A DNA stretch of 64,000 bases, from the NCBI RefSeq assembly GCF_019352175.1, contig NZ_JACBYI010000001.1, positions 372,001 through 436,000 of the forward strand, in the 5' to 3' direction. Origin of the DNA: Paenibacillus sp. S150 (GTDB taxonomy: Bacteria > Bacillota > Bacilli > Paenibacillales > Paenibacillaceae). The notes under the pieces are model-generated. The model was not told where the DNA came from, did no database searches, and saw only the letters and a list, made by a program, of their open reading frames with translations. Positions 16,144 to 25,290 of the stretch are shown one piece after another; the first letter of the stretch is position 1; each line of letters opens with the position of its first letter. The position numbers and the translations under genes were made by a program.

Positions 16144-17427
16144 TTAATTGGCCAAATCAAACGGACCCGGCACAGGTACTTTGCGGCTGATGTGCGCTCC
16201 AAGCTTCTGGAACAGCTTCTCAATTCCATCATATCCGCGGTCAATATGGTGCGCCTGCTCAACCACCGTGGTTCCTTGAGCTGCGAGTCCGGCAATCACC
16301 AGGGCGGCCCCGGCCCGCAGATCGGTTGCTTCGACCGTTGCCCCGTATAACCTTTGCACGCCGCGGATGAATGCGCGGTTCAGGTCGATGGAGATATCAG
16401 CGCCCATGCGGGCCATCTCCTCCACATGCTTGAAGCGCCCTTCAAATACAGTCTCTTTAATGACGCTGAATCCGTCGGCCAGCGACAGCAGCACCATAAC
16501 CTGGGACTGCAGATCCGTAGGAAAGGAAGGGTAGGGGGACGTTACTATTCTCTCAACCGCGCGGGGGCGCCCCATACAACTAATATTAATTATATCATTG
16601 CAAACTGTAATTTGAACACCAGCCCGTCTCAGCACATGAATAAGCGAGGTTAAGTGCCCGGCATTGGTATGGGTCAACGTCACATTGCCCCGTGTTGCAG
16701 CCGCAGCGATCATCACTGTACCGGCTACAATCCGGTCCGGAATTACCTCATAGCTGCAGGGATACAGCTTCTTCACACCTTGAATCGTAATCGTATCGGT
16801 ACCCGCCCCGATGATCTGGGCGCCCATTTGGTTCAGATAATTCTGTAAATCCTGAATTTCCGGCTCTCTCGCCGCACCTGATATCGTTGTAGCGCCTTCC
16901 GCCATGACCGCGGCCATCATAATATTCTCCGTTGCCCCCACACTCGGATAATCCAGATGAATATCACTTCCCGTCAGCTTGTCGGCCCGGCAGGAAATCC
17001 TTCCGTTGTTCTCCTCAATCTCCGCACCGAGCTGCCCCAGTCCCCGGAGGTGAAGATCAATCTTGCGTTCGCCGATCGCACAGCCTCCCGGCTGATAAAT
17101 CGTTACCTCGCCAAATCTGGATAACAGCGGCCCCATCAAAAAAATGGAGGATCTCATCTGCCGCATCAGATCCTCTGGAACATGGGAAGTGCCCAAGGGC
17201 GAGGTATCAATCGTTACTGTCTCGTCTTCATGAGCGCATCTGCACCCAAGCCGTTCCAGAATGCTAAGCATGGTCTCGATGTCCAGCAGCTTTGGCACAT
17301 TATGCAGTGAGTGAACTCCTTCGGCCAGCAGGCTAGCCGCCAGAATCGGCAGTGCCGCATTTTTTGCTCCATGGATACGTATGGTGCCTGACAGGGGATT
17401 TCCACCCTCAATCACCAATTTGTCCAA
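16144..17427 (-). CDS. murA: UDP-GlcNAc 1-carboxyvinyltransferase MurA
   Basis: Adds enolpyruvate to UDP-GlcNAc, the first committed step of peptidoglycan synthesis. 427 aa with the AKNA active-site loop at 21-24 and the catalytic/fosfomycin-target Cys in QPGGCAIGERKIDLHL (C116, so fosfomycin-sensitive type). Start TTG at 17427, five bases after GGAGGTG; the upstream in-frame codons belong to the ribosome site. It occupies the place that murB takes between murG and divIB in Bacillus subtilis. Confidence 0.97.
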   Translation of the reverse strand: MDKLVIEGGNPLSGTIRIHGAKNAALPILAASLLAEGVHSLHNVPKLLDIETMLSILERLGCRCAHEDETVTIDTSPLGTSHVPEDLMRQMRSSIFLMGPLLSRFGEVTIYQPGGCAIGERKIDLHLRGLGQLGAEIEENNGRISCRADKLTGSDIHLDYPSVGATENIMMAAVMAEGATTISGAAREPEIQDLQNYLNQMGAQIIGAGTDTITIQGVKKLYPCSYEVIPDRIVAGTVMIAAAATRGNVTLTHTNAGHLTSLIHVLRRAGVQITVCNDIINISCMGRPRAVERIVTSPYPSFPTDLQSQVMVLLSLADGFSVIKETVFEGRFKHVEEMARMGADISIDLNRAFIRGVQRLYGATVEATDLRAGAALVIAGLAAQGTTVVEQAHHIDRGYDGIEKLFQKLGAHISRKVPVPGPFDLAN

Positions 17428-17649
17428 TGTATCACCTCCGAGATTACCGCTCACCCACCACTGGGCACTTCCCGTACAAGGATCAATGAACGGTCAGGGA
17501 AAGCTTAACCGGCCCGCATTTTCAAGGACCGGAAGTGCTCTGGGTGATTGTCACGATTATAGGATTATCCTATGTTCGTGGCCTCGGGTGTGTGACAGTG
17601 AAGACCGATAACAGGAAATAGCTTCCAGTCTGCGGAAACCTTTTTTTCC

Positions 17650-18765
17650 TTAAGCCTTTCGCTTGGCCGCCAGCCTGCGCAGCTCGCTCACGACCAGCGC
17701 CGCGGAATCCCTTTTGCCAAGACGCCGGGCGGCCTCCGACATCTGCCTGCGCAGAGGCTCCGCACCGATAATCTTCTGCACTGCCTCCAGCAGGGCCCGG
17801 CCGTTCAAATCCTTCTCAAGCAGCACAACTGCCGCACCTTCGCGTTCCAATTGCCTTGCATTCGCTTCCTGATGATTGTTCGTCACGTTAGGGGATGGAA
17901 TGAGAACGGAGGGTATGCCAAGTGCTGTAATTTCAGCAAGAAATGAAGCGCCCGCCCGGTTCACGATAAGAGAGGTACAAGCCAGCACCTCAGGCATATT
18001 GTGAACATAAGGGAGAAGATGCAGCCAGCTCGGCTCACTTCCCAGCTTCTCGCGCAGAGCTTTGCGGGTTTCTTCGAAATAGGACTCGCCGGTCACGTAT
18101 ACATAGTGAACACCATTACCCTTACCCACAAACGGGGCCATCTCAATCATTGCATTATTAATGGCTCTGGCTCCGCCGCTGCCTCCAACTATAAGCACAA
18201 CCGTGCTGCCCTCGGGAATGCCGAGTGATGCGAAGCCGCGCTGGGGATTGGCGGTTGTTACAGTGGTAGCTCTGGGATTGCCGGTATAGATTACATTCTT
18301 GCCGCCTGGAAAAGCCGATTCCGTGCCTTCAAAGCTCACAGCAACCGTATCGGCATAGCGGCTGAGGAAACGGTTCGTCAGCCCCGGAATCGCGTTCTGC
18401 TCATGAATGAGCGTGGGAATACCCAGCCTGGAGGCCGCATAGACGACCGGTCCGCATACGTAGCCGCCTGTGCCGATCACGACATCCGGCTTGAATTCCC
18501 TGAGCATCGCCTTGGAGGCTCTTACCCCCTTCAGAAAACGCATTACAGTCTTCACATTGTCCATGGAAAGCTTGCGGCGGAAGCCCGTGATATCGATGGA
18601 TCGGAAGGGAAGATTCTCTTGGGGGACCAGCTTGCTCTCCAGCCCCCGCTTCCCTCCAATATACAAAAAGGCCGAGCCTTCTTCTTCCGCTTCCAGCTGC
18701 CTGGCGACGGCGACGGCGGGATAGATATGCCCGCCTGTGCCGCCGCCGCTTAGTACGATACGCAT
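17650..18765 (-). CDS. murG: Lipid II synthase MurG
   Basis: GT28 glycosyltransferase on the inner membrane face that transfers GlcNAc from UDP-GlcNAc to lipid I. 371 aa. N-terminal GGGTGGHIYPAVAVA loop at 8-22, second loop GTGGYVCGP near 100, HEQNAIPGLTNR, then the C-domain IVGGSGGARAIN and VVNRAGASFLAEITALGIP-type UDP-binding region. ATG at 18765 behind GAGGTG; a GTG three codons earlier overlaps that site. Five bases after the ftsW/spoVE stop. The 222 bp between murA and murG show no gene or clear signal. Confidence 0.97.
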   Translation of the reverse strand: MRIVLSGGGTGGHIYPAVAVARQLEAEEEGSAFLYIGGKRGLESKLVPQENLPFRSIDITGFRRKLSMDNVKTVMRFLKGVRASKAMLREFKPDVVIGTGGYVCGPVVYAASRLGIPTLIHEQNAIPGLTNRFLSRYADTVAVSFEGTESAFPGGKNVIYTGNPRATTVTTANPQRGFASLGIPEGSTVVLIVGGSGGARAINNAMIEMAPFVGKGNGVHYVYVTGESYFEETRKALREKLGSEPSWLHLLPYVHNMPEVLACTSLIVNRAGASFLAEITALGIPSVLIPSPNVTNNHQEANARQLEREGAAVVLLEKDLNGRALLEAVQKIIGAEPLRRQMSEAARRLGKRDSAALVVSELRRLAAKRKA

Positions 18766-18770
18766 GTCTT

Positions 18771-19868
18771 TCACCTCGCATAACGGGATAGGTTGAGTAA
18801 AATGCCGAGTGCAGTGAGCATCAGGGTCAGCGATGAGCCACCATAGCTGATCAGCGGAAGCGTGATGCCTGTAACAGGCATCAGGCCGATGACAACGCCG
18901 ATGTTGATGATTACCTGAACGGCTACCATACAGACAATGCCAACCGCCAAATAGCTGCCAAACCGGTCCGGCAGACTCATCGCCACCTTCATGCCCCGCC
19001 AGATCAGAATCAGAAACAGGACCAGCACAATAAGTCCCCCGATGAACCCAAGCTCCTCGGCCAATATGGAAAAAATAAAATCGGTCTGCGGCTCCGGCAC
19101 GTAGCTGTACTTTTGCCGGCTCATGCCCAGCCCCAGCCCGCCAAGCCCGCCGGGACCAATCGCATACAGCGACTGGATGATCTGGTAGCCGGCTCCCAGC
19201 GGATCGGACCAGGGGTCCAGGAACGCCGTGATCCGCTGCAGGCGGTAGGGAGCAGCGGCAACCAGGGCGGCAAAGCCCGCCACGCCAAGCGCCCCCAGGG
19301 AGAGCAGATGCTTCATCCGGGCCCCCGCTGTAAAAAGCATCATCAGCGCGGCGCCGAACATAACGGTGCCAGTCCCGAGGTCCGGCTGCAGCATAATCAG
19401 GGCAAAGGCGGCGCTAATCAGCGCCAGCGGGGGAAGCAGGCCCCGCGCGAAGCTGGAGATATCATAATCATCCTTTCCCAGCCAGCCTGCAAGAAAAAGG
19501 ATCATCCCCATCTTCATGAATTCAGAGGGCTGAATGCCGAAGGAGCTGATGCCAAGCCAGCTGCGGGCTCCGCCGCGCACAACGCCGATGCCGGGGATCA
19601 GCACTATGACGAGCAGAATGAAGCAGACGATCAGCGCCGGTCTGGCAAATTTCTTCAGCACCGGATAATCGGTGTTCGCGGTAACGAACATTGCACCCAG
19701 CCCCAGTCCCGCGAACAGCAGCTGCCTTTTGACAAAATAAAACGAATCGCCATAATTGCGGAAGCCCAATACGGACCCTGCACTGTACACCATCACCATG
19801 CCGATTGCCAGCAGGGACAGAATAGCCATCAGTATCCAGATATCGGGCGCATGACGGGATTTGTTCAT
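18771..19868 (-). CDS. spoVE: SEDS glycosyltransferase, SpoVE/FtsW type
   Basis: Polytopic SEDS protein that polymerises lipid II with a cognate class B PBP at the septum or spore cortex. 365 aa with about ten membrane helices. Family blocks: GGARSWLGISSFGIQPSEFM, LIMLQPDLGTG, YQIIQSLYAIGPGGLGGLGL, FIFSILAEELGFIG and MPVTGITLPLISYGGSS. Position between murD and murG is that of spoVE in Bacillus; whether it serves vegetative division, sporulation or both cannot be told from sequence. ATG at 19868 follows GAGGTG by eight bases. Confidence 0.93.
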   Translation of the reverse strand: MNKSRHAPDIWILMAILSLLAIGMVMVYSAGSVLGFRNYGDSFYFVKRQLLFAGLGLGAMFVTANTDYPVLKKFARPALIVCFILLVIVLIPGIGVVRGGARSWLGISSFGIQPSEFMKMGMILFLAGWLGKDDYDISSFARGLLPPLALISAAFALIMLQPDLGTGTVMFGAALMMLFTAGARMKHLLSLGALGVAGFAALVAAAPYRLQRITAFLDPWSDPLGAGYQIIQSLYAIGPGGLGGLGLGMSRQKYSYVPEPQTDFIFSILAEELGFIGGLIVLVLFLILIWRGMKVAMSLPDRFGSYLAVGIVCMVAVQVIINIGVVIGLMPVTGITLPLISYGGSSLTLMLTALGILLNLSRYAR

Positions 19869-19917
19869 CAGGAGCACACCTCTTGCATCCGTAGTAGGGG
19901 CTTATCCACCCCCCTAC

Positions 19918-21336
19918 TTAAAGGTTATGCACCGCCTCTTTAAAAATACGCCCGCGCTCCTCATAGGATGTAAACATATCCCAGCTGGCGCAGGCGGGAG
20001 ACAGGAGAACGATGTCTCCCGCTTCCGCCAGAGCGGAAGCCTCCCGCACAGCCTCTTGCAGCACGGCGGCGGCGCTCTCCCCATTATCGACGGAGATGAT
20101 CCTCTTTACTCCTGCCAGCCCCGCGGCGGCTGCCAGCTTGTCCCTTGTCTGCCCCAGCGCCACAAGCGCCTTGACGCCGCCAAGGACGGGCAGCAGCTCC
20201 ATATAGTCCGAGCCGCGGTCCAGTCCGCCGGCAATCAGGACAACCGGCTGCCGGAAGGAGGCCAGCGCCATGGCGGTTGCCTTGGAATTCGTAGCTTTGG
20301 AATTGTTGTAATAAGCGGCTCCCGCTTTATCCGCCACATATTCCAGCCGGTGCTCCACTCCCCGGAAGGAAGCCAGCGCCCCGGCCAGGCCGGCAGGATC
20401 TGCACCCGCGGCGATGGCAATCCCGCAGGCAGCCAGCGCGTTCTCCACGTTGAAGCGGCCCGGCAGGCCGATGGCATCCACGGCGGCAATTTCCGTCTCA
20501 GTCTCTGAATAATCGCGATAGATGATCATCCGCTTCAGGTCATCTTCCGTATCCGGAATAAAGGACGGACGGACAAAGATCCCCTGAACCAGCTCCTCGG
20601 TCATGGAAAAAGGCAGAATACCCGCCTTGATATAAGGCACCAGTTCCCGGCAGACCGGGTCATCCCAGTTCAGCACCGCAGTGTCGCTTGGCCCCTGGTT
20701 GGCGAACAGCTTAGCCTTGGAGGCTACGTAATCCTCCATCCCCCCATGATAATCCAGATGGGTTTCAGCCACGTTCAGCAGACAGCCTACCTTGGGGCGG
20801 AATGCTTTTGTTCCTTTGAGCTGAAAGCTGCTTAGCTCGGCAACCATCCAATTGTCTTCTCTGGCCTCCTGTGCGGCCTGGCAGAGCGGTGTGCCGATGT
20901 TCCCGGCCACAATAGGGCCCATTCCTGCAGCGTCCAGCATTCGGCCCACCCAGGTGGTGGTGGTCGTCTTGCCGTTGGAGCCGGTAATGCCAATCACCGG
21001 CGCCGCACACAGATGGTAGGCCACCTCCACCTCGGTCACAACCTCTATGTCCAGCTCCAGCGCTTTTTGGATGGGAGGCACGGAATAAGGAATGCCGGGA
21101 TTCTTGACCACAAGGCTGACGCCCGGATGAATCAACCCTTCCGGATGGCTTCCGCATATAACAGAAATTCCCAAAGACTCCAGTTCGGAAGCTTCGGGAC
21201 TTTGATCTCTTTCCTTTTTGTCATTGACCGTCACAATGGCGCCGCGCTCATGCAGCACCTTGGCCACCTGAACGCCGCTTTTGGCAAGCCCCAGGACGAC
21301 CACTTCTTCGCCACGGTACTGATCCGGATGCTTCAT
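19918..21336 (-). CDS. murD: UDP-MurNAc-L-alanine:D-glutamate ligase MurD
   Basis: Cytoplasmic ATP-dependent ligase adding D-Glu to UDP-MurNAc-L-Ala. 472 aa. N-terminal Rossmann domain (VVVLGLAKSGVQVAKVL), ATP loop GITGSNGKTTTTTW near 116-129, ETHLDYHG, VENALAACGIA, and the C-domain with LIAGGLDRGSDY and LLSPACASWDMFTSYEERGR. Starts ATG 21336, three bases after the mraY stop, so cotranslated. Confidence 0.97.
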   Translation of the reverse strand: MKHPDQYRGEEVVVLGLAKSGVQVAKVLHERGAIVTVNDKKERDQSPEASELESLGISVICGSHPEGLIHPGVSLVVKNPGIPYSVPPIQKALELDIEVVTEVEVAYHLCAAPVIGITGSNGKTTTTTWVGRMLDAAGMGPIVAGNIGTPLCQAAQEAREDNWMVAELSSFQLKGTKAFRPKVGCLLNVAETHLDYHGGMEDYVASKAKLFANQGPSDTAVLNWDDPVCRELVPYIKAGILPFSMTEELVQGIFVRPSFIPDTEDDLKRMIIYRDYSETETEIAAVDAIGLPGRFNVENALAACGIAIAAGADPAGLAGALASFRGVEHRLEYVADKAGAAYYNNSKATNSKATAMALASFRQPVVLIAGGLDRGSDYMELLPVLGGVKALVALGQTRDKLAAAAGLAGVKRIISVDNGESAAAVLQEAVREASALAEAGDIVLLSPACASWDMFTSYEERGRIFKEAVHNL

Positions 21337-21339
21337 GCT

Positions 21340-22305
21340 TTACAACCCCTTGCTCAAAATTAGTCCTGCTGCAGCCAGCACCATGCTCACCGCCCAGAAG
21401 GAGACCACTACCCGCCATTCCGACCAGCCGCCAAGCTCAAAGTGGTGATGAATCGGACTCATGCGGAAGATGCGCTTGCCGCGTGTTTTGAACGAGGCGA
21501 CCTGCAGCACGACAGACAGCATCTCGATGACGAAGACTCCGCCGATGACAACAAACAGCAGCTCGCTTTTGGTTACAATCGCAATAGCGCCGATGGCGCC
21601 GCCAATGCCGAAAGAGCCGAAATCGCCCATAAACACCTTCGCCGGATGGGCATTAAAGACCAGGAAGCCCAGCACCGCCCCGATCATCGCCGCCGCACAG
21701 ACACCTGCCGCAATCGAGGTAGCCTGCATAGCCACCACGGCAAAAGCAGCCAGCGCAATCGCACTGACACCCGACAGCAGCCCGTCTACACCATCGGTAA
21801 AATTAACCGCATTCGTTACAGCCATCATCATGATGATAATGAACGGATAGTAAAACCAGCCGCCCCAGTCAAAGCTGACAGAGGTGCCGGGGATGCTGAT
21901 GCCCGTATTGTGCCCGGCGTTGATCAGCAGTCCGCACATCACGGCTCCGACCAGCAGCTGGCCCAGCAATTTCTGGCGGGGTGTCAGCCCCAGGGAGCGC
22001 TTGAAGGCAATTTTGATATAGTCGTCAAGGAAACCGATCAACCCGTAGCCCAGCGTAGCTACCAGCAGGACATAGAAATCGGAATTCACTACCGAAAATT
22101 TAAGAAAGGATAAAGTGAACGCCACCATGATGATGATGCCGCCCATAGTGGGTGTTCCGGCTTTTTTCAAATGGGTTTGAGGTCCGTCATCACGAACCTG
22201 CTGTCCGAATTTCATTCTCCGCAGCAGCGGAATGAAGAGCGGAGCGGCAATGACCGCAAGGATAAAGGACACAGCAATTGTCAGCAGCAGTAATTGATAA
22301 TCCAT
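21340..22305 (-). CDS. mraY: Phospho-MurNAc-pentapeptide transferase MraY
   Basis: Ten-helix membrane enzyme that makes lipid I from UDP-MurNAc-pentapeptide and undecaprenyl phosphate. 321 aa. Signature blocks: GPQTHLKKAGTPTMGG near 37-52, FLDDYIKIAFKRS, NAVNFTDGVDGLLSG, NAHPAKVFMGDFGSFGIGG and SPIHHHFELGGWSE. ATG at 22305 after GGAGGGG. Longer upstream frame overlaps the murF C-terminus and is rejected. Confidence 0.97.
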   Translation of the reverse strand: MDYQLLLLTIAVSFILAVIAAPLFIPLLRRMKFGQQVRDDGPQTHLKKAGTPTMGGIIIMVAFTLSFLKFSVVNSDFYVLLVATLGYGLIGFLDDYIKIAFKRSLGLTPRQKLLGQLLVGAVMCGLLINAGHNTGISIPGTSVSFDWGGWFYYPFIIIMMMAVTNAVNFTDGVDGLLSGVSAIALAAFAVVAMQATSIAAGVCAAAMIGAVLGFLVFNAHPAKVFMGDFGSFGIGGAIGAIAIVTKSELLFVVIGGVFVIEMLSVVLQVASFKTRGKRIFRMSPIHHHFELGGWSEWRVVVSFWAVSMVLAAAGLILSKGL

Positions 22306-22321
22306 GGGTACACCCCCTCCA

Positions 22322-23734
22322 TTAGTTTTGAGCCGCCTGGGAATGGTCATTTAAGCTGTGCAGCACTTCCTCAAGGCGCATTCCCCTCGAAGCTTTGAAA
22401 AGAACAACATCCTTGGGGCCGGTTTGGCCGATCAAGTCAGCCGCCAGCTCTTTTTTATCCATAAAAGCAAACACGCGCCCAGGCCCGAAGCGCTCTTCCG
22501 CCTTCTTGGCGGTATGCATCGAAAGGGGACCAAAGGTAAATACCAGATCCGTCTGTTCGGGGTCCAGATAACCGCCAATTTCCTGATGAAACAGCGCCTC
22601 ATCCGGCCCCAGTTCCAGCATGTCCCCCAGCACAGCAATTCTCTTGCCGCTGCACTTCATGGACTGCAGCACATCAATGGCTGCCCTCATCGAGGTGGGG
22701 CTGGCATTGTAGGCATCGTTCAGCATCGTTAGCCCTGAAGCCGCCTGCAGCACTTCAATCCGCATGCCGGTCAGTTTAAGCTTGCTTAAGCCTGCCTCGA
22801 TGCTGTCCTCGGATACGCCATAGTGGCGTGCAACCGCCAGCGCGGCCAACGCGTTAACCACATTATGCCGTCCCGGAAGCGGAAGCGTGAATGCACGCTC
22901 CGCATGAAGATGGGAGGTGAAGGTCATTCCCCCGTTATGCGTCATCATTCCCGTAGGATAATCGTCGTTGCCTGAGGACAAGCCGAAGCGGAAGGTTTTC
23001 ATACCCTCCGGAGCAAGGAACGCCGGCTCCGCAATGGCTTCGGAGAGCAGCGGTTCGTCGCCGTTGTAAACCAGGAGGCCTCCGGGCTTCAGGCCTCCGG
23101 CGATTTCCAGCTTGGCCCGGGCAATCTCCTTGCGGGAGCCAAGCTGGAGCAAATGAGACTCGCCAACATTGGTTATAACAGCCACATCCGGTGGCGCCAG
23201 GGAAGCAAGCAGCGCAATCTCCCCGCGCGAGCTCATCCCCATCTCCAGAACGGCGATCTGAATATCCCCGCCCATGGAGAGAATCGTCAGCGGCAGACCG
23301 ATGTGGTTGTTGAAATTCCCCTGGGTCTTGTGGACTTTGTACTGTCCCTCCAGCACGGCCGTGATCATATCCTTCGTGGTCGTCTTCCCGTTGCTGCCGG
23401 TGACGGCAACCACCTGCGGAGCGATTTGGCTTAAATAAGCGGAAGACAGCTTCTGCAGCGCAGCGAGCGTATCCTCGACCAGAATCACTGCACCGTTCTC
23501 AGGTGCAGCACCCTTATCCCGCTGCCACAAGGTGGCTCCGGCACCTGCCGCCAAAGAGGCGGCACTATAATCATGCCCGTCAAAATGCTCCCCAATCAGC
23601 GGCACGAACAGGCAGGCAGGCGTAATTTTGCGGGAGTCGGTTACAACTCCCGCAATTCTCTTATCCGTATCGTAAGCGGAGGACAGCTCTCCTCCGCACA
23701 TGGCAGCGATGTTTCGCAGCGTTTCTGTAATCAA
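22322..23734 (-). CDS. murF: UDP-MurNAc-tripeptide:D-Ala-D-Ala ligase MurF
   Basis: Last cytoplasmic ligase of the UDP-MurNAc-pentapeptide path. 470 aa with GVVTDSRKI, ATP loop VAVTGSNGKTTTKDM at about 111-125, GTQGNF-like KTQGNFNNHIGLPLTIL, VLEMGMSSRGEIA and LNDAYNASPTSMRAAIDVL. TTG start at 23734 overlaps the murE stop (TTGA), with AGGGG ten bases upstream: translational coupling. Confidence 0.97.
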   Translation of the reverse strand: MITETLRNIAAMCGGELSSAYDTDKRIAGVVTDSRKITPACLFVPLIGEHFDGHDYSAASLAAGAGATLWQRDKGAAPENGAVILVEDTLAALQKLSSAYLSQIAPQVVAVTGSNGKTTTKDMITAVLEGQYKVHKTQGNFNNHIGLPLTILSMGGDIQIAVLEMGMSSRGEIALLASLAPPDVAVITNVGESHLLQLGSRKEIARAKLEIAGGLKPGGLLVYNGDEPLLSEAIAEPAFLAPEGMKTFRFGLSSGNDDYPTGMMTHNGGMTFTSHLHAERAFTLPLPGRHNVVNALAALAVARHYGVSEDSIEAGLSKLKLTGMRIEVLQAASGLTMLNDAYNASPTSMRAAIDVLQSMKCSGKRIAVLGDMLELGPDEALFHQEIGGYLDPEQTDLVFTFGPLSMHTAKKAEERFGPGRVFAFMDKKELAADLIGQTGPKDVVLFKASRGMRLEEVLHSLNDHSQAAQN

Positions 23735-25218
23735 TAGCTTCGGCCCCTTATAACTTCTTTGGCGACGACCCGGTCATCGAAATCATGAACCACCCCGCCG
23801 ATCAGTTGATAGGTCTCATGACCTTTCCCCGCAATCAATACTACATCGCCGGGGCTTGCCATTTCAATAGCCTTTCTAATCGCTTCCCGCCGGTCCGCAA
23901 TCATTTCATAGCGGTCCTGCGCCACTCCGTCCTCTTGCAGTCCCGCTTCAATATCCCGCAGGATAAGCAGCGGATCCTCCGTGCGGGGATTGTCGGAGGT
24001 CACAAAGACGTGGTCGCTGTATTTCGCAGCGATTTTGCCCATCAGCGGACGTTTGGTCGTGTCTCTGTCCCCGCCGCAGCCGAAGACGGTAAGCACCTTC
24101 CCCGCTGCAAACTCACAAACCGCCCGCAGCACATTTTCCAGTCCATCCGGTGTATGGGCATAATCTACGATGACCGCGAAATCCTGGCCTTCATCCACCG
24201 ACTCCACGCGTCCGGCCACTCCGGCTACGGATTCCAGGCTGGCTTTGATCTCCGCAAGCGGCACATCCTCCAGCAGAGCGGCGGTAACTGCAGCCAGCGC
24301 ATTATACACATTGAACTTGCCTACCATGCGCAATGAAATGTCAGTCTCTCCCTTAAACGTATCCACATGGAAAAAAGTTCCTTTGGACGTAATGGAAATT
24401 TGCGAAGCCCGGACATTCGCGCTGCTGTCAATGCCATATGTAATGACCTCCGCTGCTGTCTGGGCGGCAAAATATGCGCTTGCCTCGTCATCCGCGTTCA
24501 GCACCGCATATTTGCGCTCCTCCTTCCAGGGCGAAATCGCATTCCCCAGGCGGGAAAAAAACAATCCTTTGGCCGCACGGTACTCCTCCATCGTATGATG
24601 GTAATCCAGATGATCCTGGGTCAAATTGGTAAATATGGCTGTGCGGTAATCCGTCCCCTTCACCCGCCCCTGCTGGAGCGCATGGGAAGAGACCTCCATA
24701 ACGCAGCACTGCACACCTTTTTGAGCCATATCGCCCAGTGTACGCTGCAGCTCAAGCGATTCCTGTGTCGTGCCGGATGCCGGATAGGTCTGGCCGTCAT
24801 AGCGCATCTGGATGGTGCCGATCAGCCCTGTCTTGATACCCTGATCCTGCATAATCCGCTCAATCAGATAGGTAGTCGTCGTTTTGCCGTTCGTGCCGGT
24901 TACCCCGATCATTCTCATCCGGCTGCTCGGCGACCCAAAGAACACATTGGATACAACGGACATTGCAAACCGGCAGTCATCCACTACAATCTGCGGCAGA
25001 TCGATTTCAAGCCTGCGCTCACAGACAAGGGCAGAGGCGCCATTCGCGGCAGCCTGAGGGGCAAAATCATGCCCATCCACAGTGAACCCCGGCAGGCAGA
25101 TGAACAAGTCGCCCGGCCGGACACGGCGCGAGTCCGCCTGAAGTCCCGTAATTTCCGTCTCTCCATCCCCATGTAGACGCGAAGCCGCGAGACAAGATGA
25201 TAATTCTTTAACTTTCAT
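23731..25218 (-). CDS. murE: UDP-MurNAc-tripeptide synthetase MurE (meso-DAP)
   Basis: Adds the third stem residue. 495 aa with GLQADSRRVRPGDLFICLPG, ATP loop GVTGTNGKTTTTYLIE, NLTQDHLDYHHTMEEY, and the specificity motif DNPR in VTSDNPRTEDP, which in this family selects meso-diaminopimelate over lysine. So a DAP-type peptidoglycan is expected. ATG at 25218 behind GAGGG. Overlaps murF by four bases. Confidence 0.97.
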   Translation of the reverse strand: MKVKELSSCLAASRLHGDGETEITGLQADSRRVRPGDLFICLPGFTVDGHDFAPQAAANGASALVCERRLEIDLPQIVVDDCRFAMSVVSNVFFGSPSSRMRMIGVTGTNGKTTTTYLIERIMQDQGIKTGLIGTIQMRYDGQTYPASGTTQESLELQRTLGDMAQKGVQCCVMEVSSHALQQGRVKGTDYRTAIFTNLTQDHLDYHHTMEEYRAAKGLFFSRLGNAISPWKEERKYAVLNADDEASAYFAAQTAAEVITYGIDSSANVRASQISITSKGTFFHVDTFKGETDISLRMVGKFNVYNALAAVTAALLEDVPLAEIKASLESVAGVAGRVESVDEGQDFAVIVDYAHTPDGLENVLRAVCEFAAGKVLTVFGCGGDRDTTKRPLMGKIAAKYSDHVFVTSDNPRTEDPLLILRDIEAGLQEDGVAQDRYEMIADRREAIRKAIEMASPGDVVLIAGKGHETYQLIGGVVHDFDDRVVAKEVIRGRSY

Positions 25219-25290
25219 AGCAATCCCTCACTCTGCATTTTGGATAAGAAAAAAACGTTTGCCGATGCTCTTCATAGATGGTATCAAACA

